Positions 15,177 to 24,678 of a stretch of DNA of 41,389 bases are shown piece by piece. The position numbers were made by a program, and so were the translations under genes. This DNA is from JAFGJQ01 sp964586145. GTDB lineage: Bacteria; Planctomycetota; Phycisphaerae; UBA1845. The notes under the pieces are model-generated. The model was not told the origin of the DNA. It worked only from the letters and a program-made list of their open reading frames with translations, and did not search any database. Positions within the stretch are counted from its first letter, which is position 1, and the number at the start of each line of letters is the position of its first letter. Location of the stretch: assembly GCA_964586145.1 (NCBI GenBank), contig CAZPHH010000041.1, positions 1 through 41,389 on the forward strand, written 5' to 3'.

Positions 15177-17300
15177 TCAGCGGATCGGCCAGGCGAAATC
15201 GGGGATGGCGGCCCAGCGGTCCCGCGACCAGAGGTCGCCGGAGACGACGAGCTTCGTCCGCTCGTAGCGCCGGCGGGCCTCGGCGTCGGTCCACCTGGCG
15301 TTGCAGGCCATCTCGCGGGCGTCTTCGGCGAGCGAGGGATCCAGGTTCCGCAGGCGCTGTTGCCAGTCGGGCAACAGGTTCACCGCGCCCAGGGATTCCA
15401 GGTATCCCGTGGGGACTTCGTATCGGAGGTGCCCGATCCGCGACTTGGCGAATGGCACGCACCGAGCCACAAAGGCGTCCGTCAGGCCGAACCAGTCCAC
15501 CACGTGTACATCCGGCCCCGCATGGTACGCGAGCAGACCGGCGGCACCGATGTGCACGGTGATCGGTCCGTGCGCGCGGGCGTACGCGTGGGCCATGCGA
15601 CCCTCATTGGCCCATTGTCGGGCCAGGCCCTGCGCGTAGGGCTCGGGCGGACGAAAGCGCGGGGCGGTTCGCGGTCCCGCGTACCCCACGTACTCGTCGG
15701 CGATGCCGGGCCCCTTCTCCCACCAGGCGCTCCGAGGCACGAGGTCGGAGAGGGTGATCCCGGCGGCCAGAGGGAGCATCAGGCAGGCGAAACCCGGCGA
15801 GAGACGCACGGCTCGACGGGAAACGAACAGCGACAGCGCGTACGTGACCACCCCGATACACGCTGCCAGAACGGCGACGTCCGCCCACTGCGGCTGGTGC
15901 TGTCCCACGGCCGTCAGCGCGTACAGGCCCAGTACCAGAACGGTCATCACGTAGACTCGTGCCGCCCACGGCCGGTGCTCACTCCTGGAGAAGATGCGGA
16001 GGCCCATCGTGAAAAGCGTAACAAGCGACGCCACGCCGACCGCGGTCCGGATCGGCGTGTACAGAGCCTGGTCGCTGATTCGCAGAAATCCGTCCTTCAG
16101 GGCTGCCAGGCCCGCGATCCGTCCACCCTCGCCCGCACAAACGGCCAGGCCGACCAGGCCGAGCGCCAGCAGGCAGGGTCGTGCGAGGTTCCGGTCCGGC
16201 AGCCAACGGCCGATCACGTGCTGACCAAGCAAAACACCCGCGACCAGCGCGACGCCGAAGAAGCGACCACGCATGCAGTCGCCGCCCATGTGGACGACGT
16301 AGGCGGCGTGCAACACGACGGCCAGGGTCAAGCACAGCAGCATTCCCGCGCCCTGCCTTCGGGCGAACAGGACGCGAATGCCGACCGCCATCGCGACCAA
16401 GACGGCCAGGGCGACGAATGCCGTCTGGAGCGGTTCGTAATACGCATAATCGCGCAGGTAGGCGAAGCCCCAGTGCCACAGCAGCGGTTGCGCCAGGCCG
16501 GTCTTCGCATACGCGGTGTTGGGAAACGGCGTCCCGTAGTACACCGTGGCAAACCCGTACCAGCCGATCAGCATAACACCTGCCGGAACGAAACGGAGCA
16601 ATCCGGCCAGCCTGTGGCGCCGCACGGCGACGACCAGCAGTCCCAGCACGGGCGGGGCACACAGGACAACGTGATCCGGGCGGTTCAGAATCAGCAGGGC
16701 GCCGAGTACGGCGGGACCCGTCACCGGAATCGGTCGTCCGTGCTCAATCTCCCGGAGCAGCCAGCCCCACAACAGGGCGACCAGCAGGTGCGACAGCCCG
16801 GTTTCCAGGCCGGATGTCTGGTAGTCCACGAACGTGTGCGAGCCCAGCAGGAGCAGGGCGACCAGCAGCAGTCTTGCCGCCGGCTGCCGGCTGTGGCGCA
16901 GGAACAGACCGACCGCGCCCAGCAGAGCGCCCGTCGCGGCGATGCCCAGGGCCACCGCCACTGCGTACACGCTGCCGACGGTCGCTCCTGCCAACAGCAG
17001 CAGAAACCACAGTGGGTGGGTGAACGCCTGGACTCGTTCGCCCGCGTTGAACACCGGCCCGTGTCCCGACAGGCAGTTGGCGATGTGGCGGAACGTGATG
17101 AACGCATCGTCCGCCACCCAGGCTCGCCAGTACGCGAACCCCACGCCCGCCAACGCGATGATCAGGACCATCCGGCCGTAGTCCCGACAGGCGGGGGGTG
17201 AGGGAGTTGTGGGGGGCTTCACCGAAGCGCGGTCCGGGACGGCGGCCGTTGGGTCGTCCGCGGATTGCGCCAGAGCGTCTGTCGCGGCGTGGGAAGCCAT
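15177..17300 (-). CDS. Polytopic GT-C glycosyltransferase, tandem copy A
   Basis: The 707-residue membrane protein has a cytoplasmic Pro/Ala-rich N-terminus, a first helix ending in a conserved Asp-Asp (WVADDAFITFRH, Asp64-Asp65), about a dozen transmembrane helices and a C-terminal extracytoplasmic domain. The DDAF...GHGPVFNAGERVQAFTHPLW pattern and the late VVDWFGLTDAFVAR segment resemble AftB-type arabinofuranosyltransferases and other GT-C enzymes that take sugars from polyprenyl-phosphate donors at the outer face. Acceptor and sugar are unknown. The start at 17300 is set by alignment with copies B and C, which share GGAG-11 bases-ATG-GCN-TCC. It is the most downstream of three paralogues. 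Confidence 0.84.
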   Translation of the reverse strand: MASHAATDALAQSADDPTAAVPDRASVKPPTTPSPPACRDYGRMVLIIALAGVGFAYWRAWVADDAFITFRHIANCLSGHGPVFNAGERVQAFTHPLWFLLLLAGATVGSVYAVAVALGIAATGALLGAVGLFLRHSRQPAARLLLVALLLLGSHTFVDYQTSGLETGLSHLLVALLWGWLLREIEHGRPIPVTGPAVLGALLILNRPDHVVLCAPPVLGLLVVAVRRHRLAGLLRFVPAGVMLIGWYGFATVYYGTPFPNTAYAKTGLAQPLLWHWGFAYLRDYAYYEPLQTAFVALAVLVAMAVGIRVLFARRQGAGMLLCLTLAVVLHAAYVVHMGGDCMRGRFFGVALVAGVLLGQHVIGRWLPDRNLARPCLLALGLVGLAVCAGEGGRIAGLAALKDGFLRISDQALYTPIRTAVGVASLVTLFTMGLRIFSRSEHRPWAARVYVMTVLVLGLYALTAVGQHQPQWADVAVLAACIGVVTYALSLFVSRRAVRLSPGFACLMLPLAAGITLSDLVPRSAWWEKGPGIADEYVGYAGPRTAPRFRPPEPYAQGLARQWANEGRMAHAYARAHGPITVHIGAAGLLAYHAGPDVHVVDWFGLTDAFVARCVPFAKSRIGHLRYEVPTGYLESLGAVNLLPDWQQRLRNLDPSLAEDAREMACNARWTDAEARRRYERTKLVVSGDLWSRDRWAAIPDFAWPIR

Positions 17301-17399
17301 GAGTGCCGGCACTCCGACGCGCGGCATTGTCGACCGGCCGCGCGGGCGTGTCTGGCAGAAACACCGACTCCGTCGCGCTGGTCTTTGCGGCCAGCGTTG

Positions 17400-19529
17400 T
17401 CAGCGGATCGGCCAGGCAAAATCCAGGATAGCGACCCAGCGTTCCTTCGACCAGAGATGGCCGGAGACCACGAGTTTCGTCTGGTCGTATCGCCGGCGGG
17501 CCTCGGGATCGGCCCACCGCGCGTCTCGGGCCATCTTGCGGGCGTCCTCCGCGAGGGACGGGTCCAGGCGGAGCAATCGCTGTTTCCAGTCGGGCAGCAG
17601 ATTCACGGCTCCGAGGGACTCCAGGTAGCCTTCCGGGATCTCGTATTCGAGGTGCCCGATGCGTGATTGCGGGTTCGCGGTGCCGCGAGCCACGAAGGCG
17701 TCCGTCAGGCCGAATCCGTCGATCAGGTGGACGTCCGGCCCCGCGTGGTATCCGGTGAGACCGGCTGCCCCGGCCAGAAGTGCGATGGGCCCGCAAGCGC
17801 GGGTGTATTCCCGGGCCATGTGGCCCAGAGCGGCCCACTGCCGAGCCCAGCTTCGCGGGTAGGATTCGGGCTCACGGAAGCGCGACGCGGTTCGTGGTCC
17901 CGCGTACCACGAGTATTCATCGACAACGGCAAGATCGCCAGGCGTGTGGCTTAATCGAGGGACGACGTCGGCAAGGGTCACCGCAGCGGCCAGTGGCATC
18001 AGCAGACAGACGGAGCGCCAGGACAGCCGAACGGACCGGCACGAGGTGAAGATGGCCAGCGCGCACGTAATTACACCCAGGCAAACCACCAGGAGGGCCG
18101 CATCCGTCCAATTCGGCTGGTACCGTCCGACGAGATTCAATGCGTAGAGGCCCAGGACAAGGGCAGACAGCGCAAAGACACGTGCACCCCAGGGCCGGTG
18201 TTGTGGTCGGGAGAAGACGCGATTGCCGATCGCAAGCGACGCGATCAGCGCAGTTGCCGCCAAACCGGTGCGAATCGGCGTATAGAACGTCTGATCGCTG
18301 ATTGCGCGGAAGGCGTTCCCGAACGCGACGAATCTCAGGGCCAGGCCGGTTTCGCCCACACAGAGGGCCAGCCCGGTAAAGGTGAGCGCCAGCAGGGCGG
18401 CTCGTGCGATCTGGCGATCCGGCAGAAAGCGACCGATGAGGTGTTGACCCAGCAGAACACCCGCCACCAGAACCACACCGAGGAAGCGGCCGCGCATGAA
18501 GTCACCGCCCATGTGGACGACGTAGGCCAGGTGCAGTACGACGGCCAGGGTCAGACACAGCAGCATTGCCGCGCCCGGCCTTCGCGCGAGCAGGCAGCGA
18601 ACGCCGACCGCGACCGACCCAAGAATAGCCAGAACGACGAAGACCGACTGAATCGGCTCATGCTGCACGTAGTCGAGCAGGTAGAGGAAGCCCCGGTGCC
18701 ACAGCAGCGGCTGCGGGAGGCCGGTTTTGGCATATGCGGTGTTGGGAAACGGCGTTCCGTAGTACACCGAGGCGAAGCCGTACCAGCCGAGCAGCAGGGC
18801 GGCTGCCAGGACCAGCCGGAGCAGCCCGGCAGGACCGTGCCGCCGCAAAGCCACGACCAGCAGTCCCAGCATGGGCAGGGCGCACAGCACGACATGGTCC
18901 GGGCGGTTCAGAACGAGCAGAGCGCCCAGAATCGCGGGCCGCATGACGGGGATCGGTTCCTTGTGTTCGATGACTTTGAGCAGCCAGACCCACAGCAGGG
19001 CGACCAGAAGGTGAGACAGTCCCGTCTCCAGGCCGGAGGTCTGGTAGTCCACAAACGTGTGCGAGCTCAGCAGAAGCAGGGCGACCAGCAGCAGTCTCAC
19101 CGCCGGCTGGCGGCTGCCACGCAGAAGGAGCCCGACCGCCGCCAGCAACGCTCCCGTCGCGGCGATCCCGAGCGCCACGGCCACGGCGTACACGCTACAG
19201 ACGCTTGCGCCCGCGACCAGAAGGAGGAACCAGAGTGGGTGGGTGAATGCCTGGACTCGTTCCCCCACATTGTACACCGGCCCATGCCCCGCCAGGCAGT
19301 TGGCCACGTGGCGGAATGTAATGAACGCGTCGTCCGCCACCCAGGCTTGCCAGTGGGCGAATCCAATGCCTGCCAACGCCACCACAAGAACGATCCAGCC
19401 ATACCCGGGGCAGGCTGACGTGGAGGGGCGAGCGGTCGGCCGGGTCGGCGGTCCCGCTGCGGCGCGGTCCGTGGCCGTGGGTTCGTTCGCCGGTGATGGC
19501 AATGAGTCTGTCGCAGGGTCGGAAGCCAT
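17400..19529 (-). CDS. Polytopic GT-C glycosyltransferase, tandem copy B
   Basis: The 709-residue middle paralogue aligns with copies A and C from the MAS start to the shared DFAWPIR end. The Asp-Asp pair is at 66-67 (WVADDAFITFRH). It differs most in the variable N-terminal linker (Pro/Thr/Arg-rich) and in the soluble C-terminal domain, where the A-copy ARCVPFAKSRIGH reads ARGTANPQSRIGH. The FGLTDAFVAR segment and SRIGHLEYEIPEGYLESLGAVN block are kept, so it looks functional. Gaps to its neighbours are about 95-100 bases without a terminator, supporting one transcript. The open frame extends upstream to 19814, but that part is an out-of-frame shadow of the copy C end. Confidence 0.84.
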   Translation of the reverse strand: MASDPATDSLPSPANEPTATDRAAAGPPTRPTARPSTSACPGYGWIVLVVALAGIGFAHWQAWVADDAFITFRHVANCLAGHGPVYNVGERVQAFTHPLWFLLLVAGASVCSVYAVAVALGIAATGALLAAVGLLLRGSRQPAVRLLLVALLLLSSHTFVDYQTSGLETGLSHLLVALLWVWLLKVIEHKEPIPVMRPAILGALLVLNRPDHVVLCALPMLGLLVVALRRHGPAGLLRLVLAAALLLGWYGFASVYYGTPFPNTAYAKTGLPQPLLWHRGFLYLLDYVQHEPIQSVFVVLAILGSVAVGVRCLLARRPGAAMLLCLTLAVVLHLAYVVHMGGDFMRGRFLGVVLVAGVLLGQHLIGRFLPDRQIARAALLALTFTGLALCVGETGLALRFVAFGNAFRAISDQTFYTPIRTGLAATALIASLAIGNRVFSRPQHRPWGARVFALSALVLGLYALNLVGRYQPNWTDAALLVVCLGVITCALAIFTSCRSVRLSWRSVCLLMPLAAAVTLADVVPRLSHTPGDLAVVDEYSWYAGPRTASRFREPESYPRSWARQWAALGHMAREYTRACGPIALLAGAAGLTGYHAGPDVHLIDGFGLTDAFVARGTANPQSRIGHLEYEIPEGYLESLGAVNLLPDWKQRLLRLDPSLAEDARKMARDARWADPEARRRYDQTKLVVSGHLWSKERWVAILDFAWPIR

Positions 19530-19624
19530 GTGCGTCAGAACTCCGACGTTTGTGTTGCTGATTCGCCGCTCCACCCGCTTGCCCCGGCCGCGGGTGCGCG
19601 GCCGCGATGCCGGGGCCCTCTGCC

Positions 19625-21760
19625 TCAGCGGATGGGCCAGGCGAAATCCAGGATAGCGGCCCAGCGTTCCTTCGACCAGAGATCGCCGGAGATGACCAGC
19701 TTCGTCCGCTCGTAGCGCCGGCGGGCCTCGGGATCGGTCCACTGGGCGTTTCGAGTCATCTTGCGGGCGTCCTCCACGAGCGTAGGGTCGAGGTTGCGTA
19801 TTCGCTCCTGCCAATCGGGCAGCAGATTCACGGCTCCAAGGGTCTCCAGGTACCCCGTCGGGACCTCGTATTCGAGGTGTCCGATTCTGGACTTGGGGTC
19901 AGGCGGACAGCGGGCGATAAACGCGTCCGTCAGGCCGAAGCAGTCAACCACATGCACGTCCGGACCGGCATGGTATCCGATGTGGCCGGCCGGCCCGACG
20001 TAGAGGGTGATCGGCCCATGCGCGTGGGCATACGCCCGGGCCCATTGCCCTTCTCCAGCCCAAAGATGGAACCGGCTGTTCGGATACGTGCCGGGCTCAC
20101 GAAGCCGCGGAGCGGTGCGCGGCCCCGCGTACCACAGATACTCGTCGGCAATCCCGGGATCCTTTTCGCACGAGGCCATCCGAATGCGCAGGCCGGAGAT
20201 CGTCCCACCGGCAGCGAGGGTGATCAGCAGGCAGGCGACTGGCCAGGACAGGCGAACGGCCCGTTGAGAGGCGAGAACCGCCAGCACGCACGTCACCACG
20301 GCCAGGCAGATCAGCAGGACGGCTGCCTTCGCCCAGGCCGGTTGAACCTGCCCCACGACACCCAGTGCGTACAGGCTGAGCACGACGGCGGTGGCAACGA
20401 AGGCTCTTGTTCCCCAGGGGCGGTACTCGGTTCTGGAGAAGGTGCGGAGGCCGAGCAGAAAGACGGCCGTCAGCGCGGCTGTCGTGGCTGCCGTCCAAAT
20501 CGGCGTGTAGTAGGCCTGGTCGTTCATGCGCAGGAACCCGTCTGTGAGGGCGGCGGACCGCGTCACGAGCCCGGCCTCCCTCACACAAATGGCAAGCCCC
20601 GTGACTGTGAGCGCCAGCAGGCAGGCCCGTGCAATGTCCCGATCCGGCAGAAAGCGCCCCATGACGTGCTGAGCGAGGAGAACGCCGGCCACCAGAGTGA
20701 CACCGAGAAAGCGGCCTCGCATGAAGTCACCGCCCATATGTACGACGTAGGCCACGTGTAACACGACGGCCAGAGCCAGGCACAGCAGCATTCCCCCACC
20801 CGGCCTTCGGGCGACGACTGAGCGAATGCCGAGCGCCGCCGAGAGGAGAACGGCCAGGCCCGCGAACGCCGCCTGAACCGGTTCGCTTTGGGTGTAATCA
20901 CTCACATACCCGAGTCCCCGGTGCCACAGCAGCGATTGAGCGAGGCCGACCTTCGCGTAGGCGGTGTTGGGGAAGGGAGTGCCGTAGTACACCGTTGCGA
21001 AGCCGTACCAGCCGATCAGCACGGCGGCTGCCGGGAGCAGCCGGAGCAGCCCGGCAGGACCGTTCCGCTGCAAGGCCACGACCAGCAGGCCCAGCATAGG
21101 CAGGGCGCAAAGGACGACGTGATCCGGGCGATTCAGCATGAGCAGGGCGCCCAGTACGGCGGGACCCACCACGGGAATCGGTCGTCCGTGGTCAATCTCC
21201 CGGAGCAGCCAGCCCCACAGCAACGCGACCAGAAGATGCGACAACCCGGTCTCCAGGCCGGACGTCTGGTACTCCACGAACGTGTGGGAGCCGAGCAGAA
21301 GCAGGGTGACCAGCAGCAGTCTCACCGCCGGCTGGCGGCTTCCGCGCAGGAGGAGTCCGACCGCGCCCAGCAGCGCGCCAGTCGCGGCGATGCCCAGTGC
21401 CACCACCACCGCATACATGTTGGCGACGTTTGCGCCCGCCAGCAGCAGCAGAAACCACAGCGGATGGGTGAATCCCTGTACCCGTTCCCCCGCATTGAAC
21501 ACCGGCCCATGTCCGGCCAGGCAGTTGGCGACGTGGCGGAACGTGATGAATGCGTCGTCACAAACCCAGGCTCGCCAATACGCGAACCCTACGCCCGCCA
21601 CCGACACCACAAGCACAATCCAGCCGTAGCCAGGACGGGCGGCCGGCGGGGCAACAGCAGGGAACCCCGCCGCCGGTGCTGCCGCTGTCTGGTCAACGGC
21701 CGCAGTCACAACGTCTGAAGCGGATGGTGCGGATGGGTCTGTACCGGGATCGGAGGCCAT
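19625..21760 (-). CDS. Polytopic GT-C glycosyltransferase, tandem copy C
   Basis: The 711-residue first-transcribed paralogue starts at ATG 21760, 40 bases after the decarboxylase stop. The open frame runs to 22066 inside that gene, but homology with A and B begins at MASDPGTD. The Asp-Asp pair is at 68-69 in WVCDDAFITF, where the preceding Ala of the other copies is Cys. All transmembrane segments and the C-terminal domain are intact, including DCFGLTDAFIAR. By eye roughly three quarters of C-terminal positions agree among the three copies, so the duplications are not recent. Linkage to the decarboxylase is by proximity. Confidence 0.84.
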   Translation of the reverse strand: MASDPGTDPSAPSASDVVTAAVDQTAAAPAAGFPAVAPPAARPGYGWIVLVVSVAGVGFAYWRAWVCDDAFITFRHVANCLAGHGPVFNAGERVQGFTHPLWFLLLLAGANVANMYAVVVALGIAATGALLGAVGLLLRGSRQPAVRLLLVTLLLLGSHTFVEYQTSGLETGLSHLLVALLWGWLLREIDHGRPIPVVGPAVLGALLMLNRPDHVVLCALPMLGLLVVALQRNGPAGLLRLLPAAAVLIGWYGFATVYYGTPFPNTAYAKVGLAQSLLWHRGLGYVSDYTQSEPVQAAFAGLAVLLSAALGIRSVVARRPGGGMLLCLALAVVLHVAYVVHMGGDFMRGRFLGVTLVAGVLLAQHVMGRFLPDRDIARACLLALTVTGLAICVREAGLVTRSAALTDGFLRMNDQAYYTPIWTAATTAALTAVFLLGLRTFSRTEYRPWGTRAFVATAVVLSLYALGVVGQVQPAWAKAAVLLICLAVVTCVLAVLASQRAVRLSWPVACLLITLAAGGTISGLRIRMASCEKDPGIADEYLWYAGPRTAPRLREPGTYPNSRFHLWAGEGQWARAYAHAHGPITLYVGPAGHIGYHAGPDVHVVDCFGLTDAFIARCPPDPKSRIGHLEYEVPTGYLETLGAVNLLPDWQERIRNLDPTLVEDARKMTRNAQWTDPEARRRYERTKLVISGDLWSKERWAAILDFAWPIR

Positions 21761-21800
21761 GTCCGTCGGGGCTCCATCGTTCAACTCGTGAACCTGCCTC

Positions 21801-23282
21801 TCAACCGGTTCGCTCAAGCAGGCGGTCGGCACACCGACGAATGAGTTTCCAGGTCTGTGGCACGTCTTCCGGGCGGGCACGCAGGTTCCCGATGCAGGCC
21901 CGCAGAACGTACCGGCCGCGCAGGCGGGTGTGCGACAGGAACACCGGCCCCGCCGCGTTGATGTCCGCCAACAGGTGTTCGTTGAACCGGTCCTGATCTT
22001 CCGGCGATCCGGCGGGAACCGCCCGGAAACACACCGTGCTGAACGGCACGGGGGCACAAAGCTCAAAGTCCGGCGATTCCTTCACGTAGCCGGCCAGTTC
22101 CTGGGCCATGGCGCAGTGCCCGCGGATGCGAGCCTGCAACCCCTGAACGCCGAACGTGCGGATGACCAGCCAGACCTTCAGGGCCCGGAACCGCCGGCCC
22201 AACTGCACGCCGTAGTCCATCAGGTTGGTCACGCCCGCCTCCGACGTCCGAAGATACTCCGGCACCAGCGAAAACGCGTCGCGGAGCTGCTTCGGATCGC
22301 GAACCAGCAGAACTGAGCAGTCCACCGGCACGCACAGCCATTTGTGCGGGTTGAGGACGATGGAATCGGCCTGCTCAATTCCCTCCATCCACGCGCGATA
22401 CTCCGGGCAGATGGCGGCGCTCCCGGCGTAGGCCGCATCCACGTGCAGCCAGAGGTTCTCGCGCCGGCAGATTTCCACTATCGGCGGCAGGGGGTCGATG
22501 CTGGTGGTTGACGTGGTCCCCACGGTGGCGACCACGGCCATCGGCATGCGCCCGGCCGCCCGGTCCCGGGCGATCGCTTCCGCCAGGGCGTCCGGCCTCA
22601 TGCGGAATGCGTCATCGGCGGGAATGTGACGGACGTTGTCTAGGCCGATGCCCAGGGTGATGGCCGCCTTCTCGATCGATGAGTGGGCGTGCTCGCTCGC
22701 GTAGATCACCAGGGGGGGCAGGTCGGGCCGGCCGGCCATGCCGCGCTGCCGGATGTTCCAGCCGCCCAGGCGATGCCGGGCGGCCGCCAGGCTCACCAGG
22801 CTGGAGACGGAGGCCGTGTCGTTGATGTGTCCGACGAACGCCGGCGGCAGGCCGATCATCTGGCGGAGCCAGTCACAGACGAGTTCTTCGAGTTCTGTGG
22901 CGGCCGGCGCAGTTCGCCACAGCATGGCGTTCAGGTTGAGTCCTGCGGAGAGGGCTTCGCCGAGGATTCCCGGCCCGGACCCGGTGACGGCGAAATACGC
23001 CATGAAGCCGGGATGGTTCCAGTGGGTGATGTTGGGCTCGATGATCCGTTTGTAGTCGTCCAGGATCGTGTCGATGGGCTCTGCCAAGGCCGGTGGTCCG
23101 GCGGGCAGGGCGCTGCGTACGTCCCCGGGGGCGACCTTGGGCAGCACCGGGTAATCCCGCACGTTTTCCAGGTAGTCGGCCACCATGTCGGCCACGCGGT
23201 GCATGGCCCGGCGGAACTCCCCTGCGGGCATGTCGCCGATCGCGGACGGATCGGGTTTGGACTGAGGCGAACTCGATTCCAT
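21801..23282 (-). CDS. PLP-dependent aromatic/L-amino-acid decarboxylase
   Basis: This 493-residue group II decarboxylase of the aromatic-L-amino-acid/tyrosine/glutamate family removes CO2 from an amino acid to give an amine. Seen are HWNHPGFMAYF substrate-region residues near 88-97, SEHAHSSIEKAA (His stacking on PLP, about 196-207), ATVGTTSTTSID, VDAAYAGSA (Asp282 for the pyridine nitrogen), and NPHKW with the Schiff-base Lys314. The substrate cannot be assigned from sequence; aromatic amino acids fit best. The ATG at 23282 is 16 bases after the E2 stop, so it is likely co-transcribed with pyruvate dehydrogenase genes, an unusual partnership. It is followed after 40 bases by the first glycosyltransferase. 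Confidence 0.9.
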   Translation of the reverse strand: MESSSPQSKPDPSAIGDMPAGEFRRAMHRVADMVADYLENVRDYPVLPKVAPGDVRSALPAGPPALAEPIDTILDDYKRIIEPNITHWNHPGFMAYFAVTGSGPGILGEALSAGLNLNAMLWRTAPAATELEELVCDWLRQMIGLPPAFVGHINDTASVSSLVSLAAARHRLGGWNIRQRGMAGRPDLPPLVIYASEHAHSSIEKAAITLGIGLDNVRHIPADDAFRMRPDALAEAIARDRAAGRMPMAVVATVGTTSTTSIDPLPPIVEICRRENLWLHVDAAYAGSAAICPEYRAWMEGIEQADSIVLNPHKWLCVPVDCSVLLVRDPKQLRDAFSLVPEYLRTSEAGVTNLMDYGVQLGRRFRALKVWLVIRTFGVQGLQARIRGHCAMAQELAGYVKESPDFELCAPVPFSTVCFRAVPAGSPEDQDRFNEHLLADINAAGPVFLSHTRLRGRYVLRACIGNLRARPEDVPQTWKLIRRCADRLLERTG

Positions 23283-23298
23283 GGGTATAAACCAACCT

Positions 23299-24600
23299 CT
23301 ACGGCAAGAGCAGCAATCGGCCCGGCGACTCCAGGTACCACACCAACTCCCGCATGAAGCGGGCGGCCATGGCGCCGTCAATCACTCGATGATCATACGA
23401 CAGGCTCAGCGGCAGCATCAATCGCGGCTCGAACTGGCCGTCCTTCCAGATCGGCGTCATCCGGCCCCGCCCGACCAGCAGAATCGCCACCTCCGGGTGG
23501 TTGATGATCGGAGTCGAGTACGTGCCGCCGTATGCCCCCACGTTGCTGACCGTGAAAGTGCCGCCGTGGATGTCCTCCAGGTTGAACCGGCCGGTCTTGA
23601 CCTTGTCGGCCGCCTCCACCACGGCGTAGGCGATCTCCAGAACGTCCATCTGGTCGACGTTGCGCAGCACGGGCACGATCAGGCCGCGGTCCGTATCCAC
23701 GGCCACACCCACGGAGACGTACTCCTTGTAGATGATCTGCTCGTTCTCTTCGTCGAAGCTTGCGTTGAAGGCCGAGTGGTCCTTCATCACGTAGGCGATG
23801 GCCTTGAGAATGAACGGCAGCAACGTGACCTTCACGGGCGGGTCGAGATCTTCGAATCGCGCGGTTTTGCGGATGCGATCGAGGTCCGTCACGTCGGCGT
23901 CGTCGCAGTGGGTGACCTGGGGGATGGTGGAGGCCGCCTTGGTCATCTGGCGGGCGATGGCCTTGCGGATCTGGGTGAGCGGCTCACGCCGGATCGGGCC
24001 CCACTTGTCGGCGTCCGCGGTGGCTTCCGACTCCGCTTCGGCCGGCTTCTCCTTGGCGGGCAGCTTCCTGGCGGCGGCGTCGATGTCCGACTTCGTCAGT
24101 CGTCCGCCGGGGCCGGAACCCTCTACGCTGTTCAGGTCAACGCCCAGCTCCCGGGCGAGCCTACGCAGTCCCGGACCGGCGGCCGTGGAACGGACGTTGA
24201 TAGACCGTGGCGTGAACGGCACGCTTTCCGCTTCTTCCTGCGGTGCCGGTCGTGGAGCTTTCGCCTTGCGGGCCGGCGCTGGGGCCGGTTTGGGCTTCGG
24301 TTTCTCGGCCTTCGGCTTGGGGGCGGGGGCCTCGGCCGCGGCGGGCCGGGCGGCGCCGGCGCCTTCGGGTTCCAGCGTCAGGATGGCCGCGCCGACACGG
24401 AGCGTGTCTCCCTTGGACACGTGGATTTTCACCACGCGGCCGGCGTGCGGACACGGCACTTCCGCGACGGCCTTGTCCGTCTCCATCTCGATGACGCCCT
24501 GGCCCGACTGGATGACGTCACCTTCGCCGACCAGCACGGCGACCACATCGCCGGAGGTTATGTTTTCGCCCAGGTCCGGTAGTTTGAAGTCGATCGCCAT
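23299..24600 (-). CDS. Dihydrolipoamide acetyltransferase (E2) of pyruvate dehydrogenase
   Basis: E2 passes the acetyl group from E1 to CoA and forms the core of the complex. The 433-residue protein has one lipoyl domain (1-80, lipoyl Lys43 in METDKA), an Ala/Pro/Lys-rich flexible linker, a peripheral subunit-binding domain (GPGLRRLARELGVDLNSVEGSGPGGRL) and a catalytic domain ending with the YDHRVIDG motif (His404, Asp408). Some enzymes of this kind have two or three lipoyl domains; here there is one. The start ATG 24600 aligns with the lipoyl N-terminus; the frame is open 20 codons further. It lies 78 bases after the E1 gene. The E3 gene (lpd) is not in the window. Confidence 0.93.
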   Translation of the reverse strand: MAIDFKLPDLGENITSGDVVAVLVGEGDVIQSGQGVIEMETDKAVAEVPCPHAGRVVKIHVSKGDTLRVGAAILTLEPEGAGAARPAAAEAPAPKPKAEKPKPKPAPAPARKAKAPRPAPQEEAESVPFTPRSINVRSTAAGPGLRRLARELGVDLNSVEGSGPGGRLTKSDIDAAARKLPAKEKPAEAESEATADADKWGPIRREPLTQIRKAIARQMTKAASTIPQVTHCDDADVTDLDRIRKTARFEDLDPPVKVTLLPFILKAIAYVMKDHSAFNASFDEENEQIIYKEYVSVGVAVDTDRGLIVPVLRNVDQMDVLEIAYAVVEAADKVKTGRFNLEDIHGGTFTVSNVGAYGGTYSTPIINHPEVAILLVGRGRMTPIWKDGQFEPRLMLPLSLSYDHRVIDGAMAARFMRELVWYLESPGRLLLLP

Positions 24601-24678
24601 CAGCCTGTTCTCGTTTGTGCTTGCGTCTGGGCGACCACGGGTCGCCCGGCCGATTCGCACGTGCCGTCTTGTTCCATC

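Noticed and set aside
15024..17201. 725-codon plus-strand frame antisense to glycosyltransferase copy A, with similar frames against copies B and C
   Set aside because: They are mirror frames of the conserved paralogues, so their mutual similarity comes from the real genes on the other strand.
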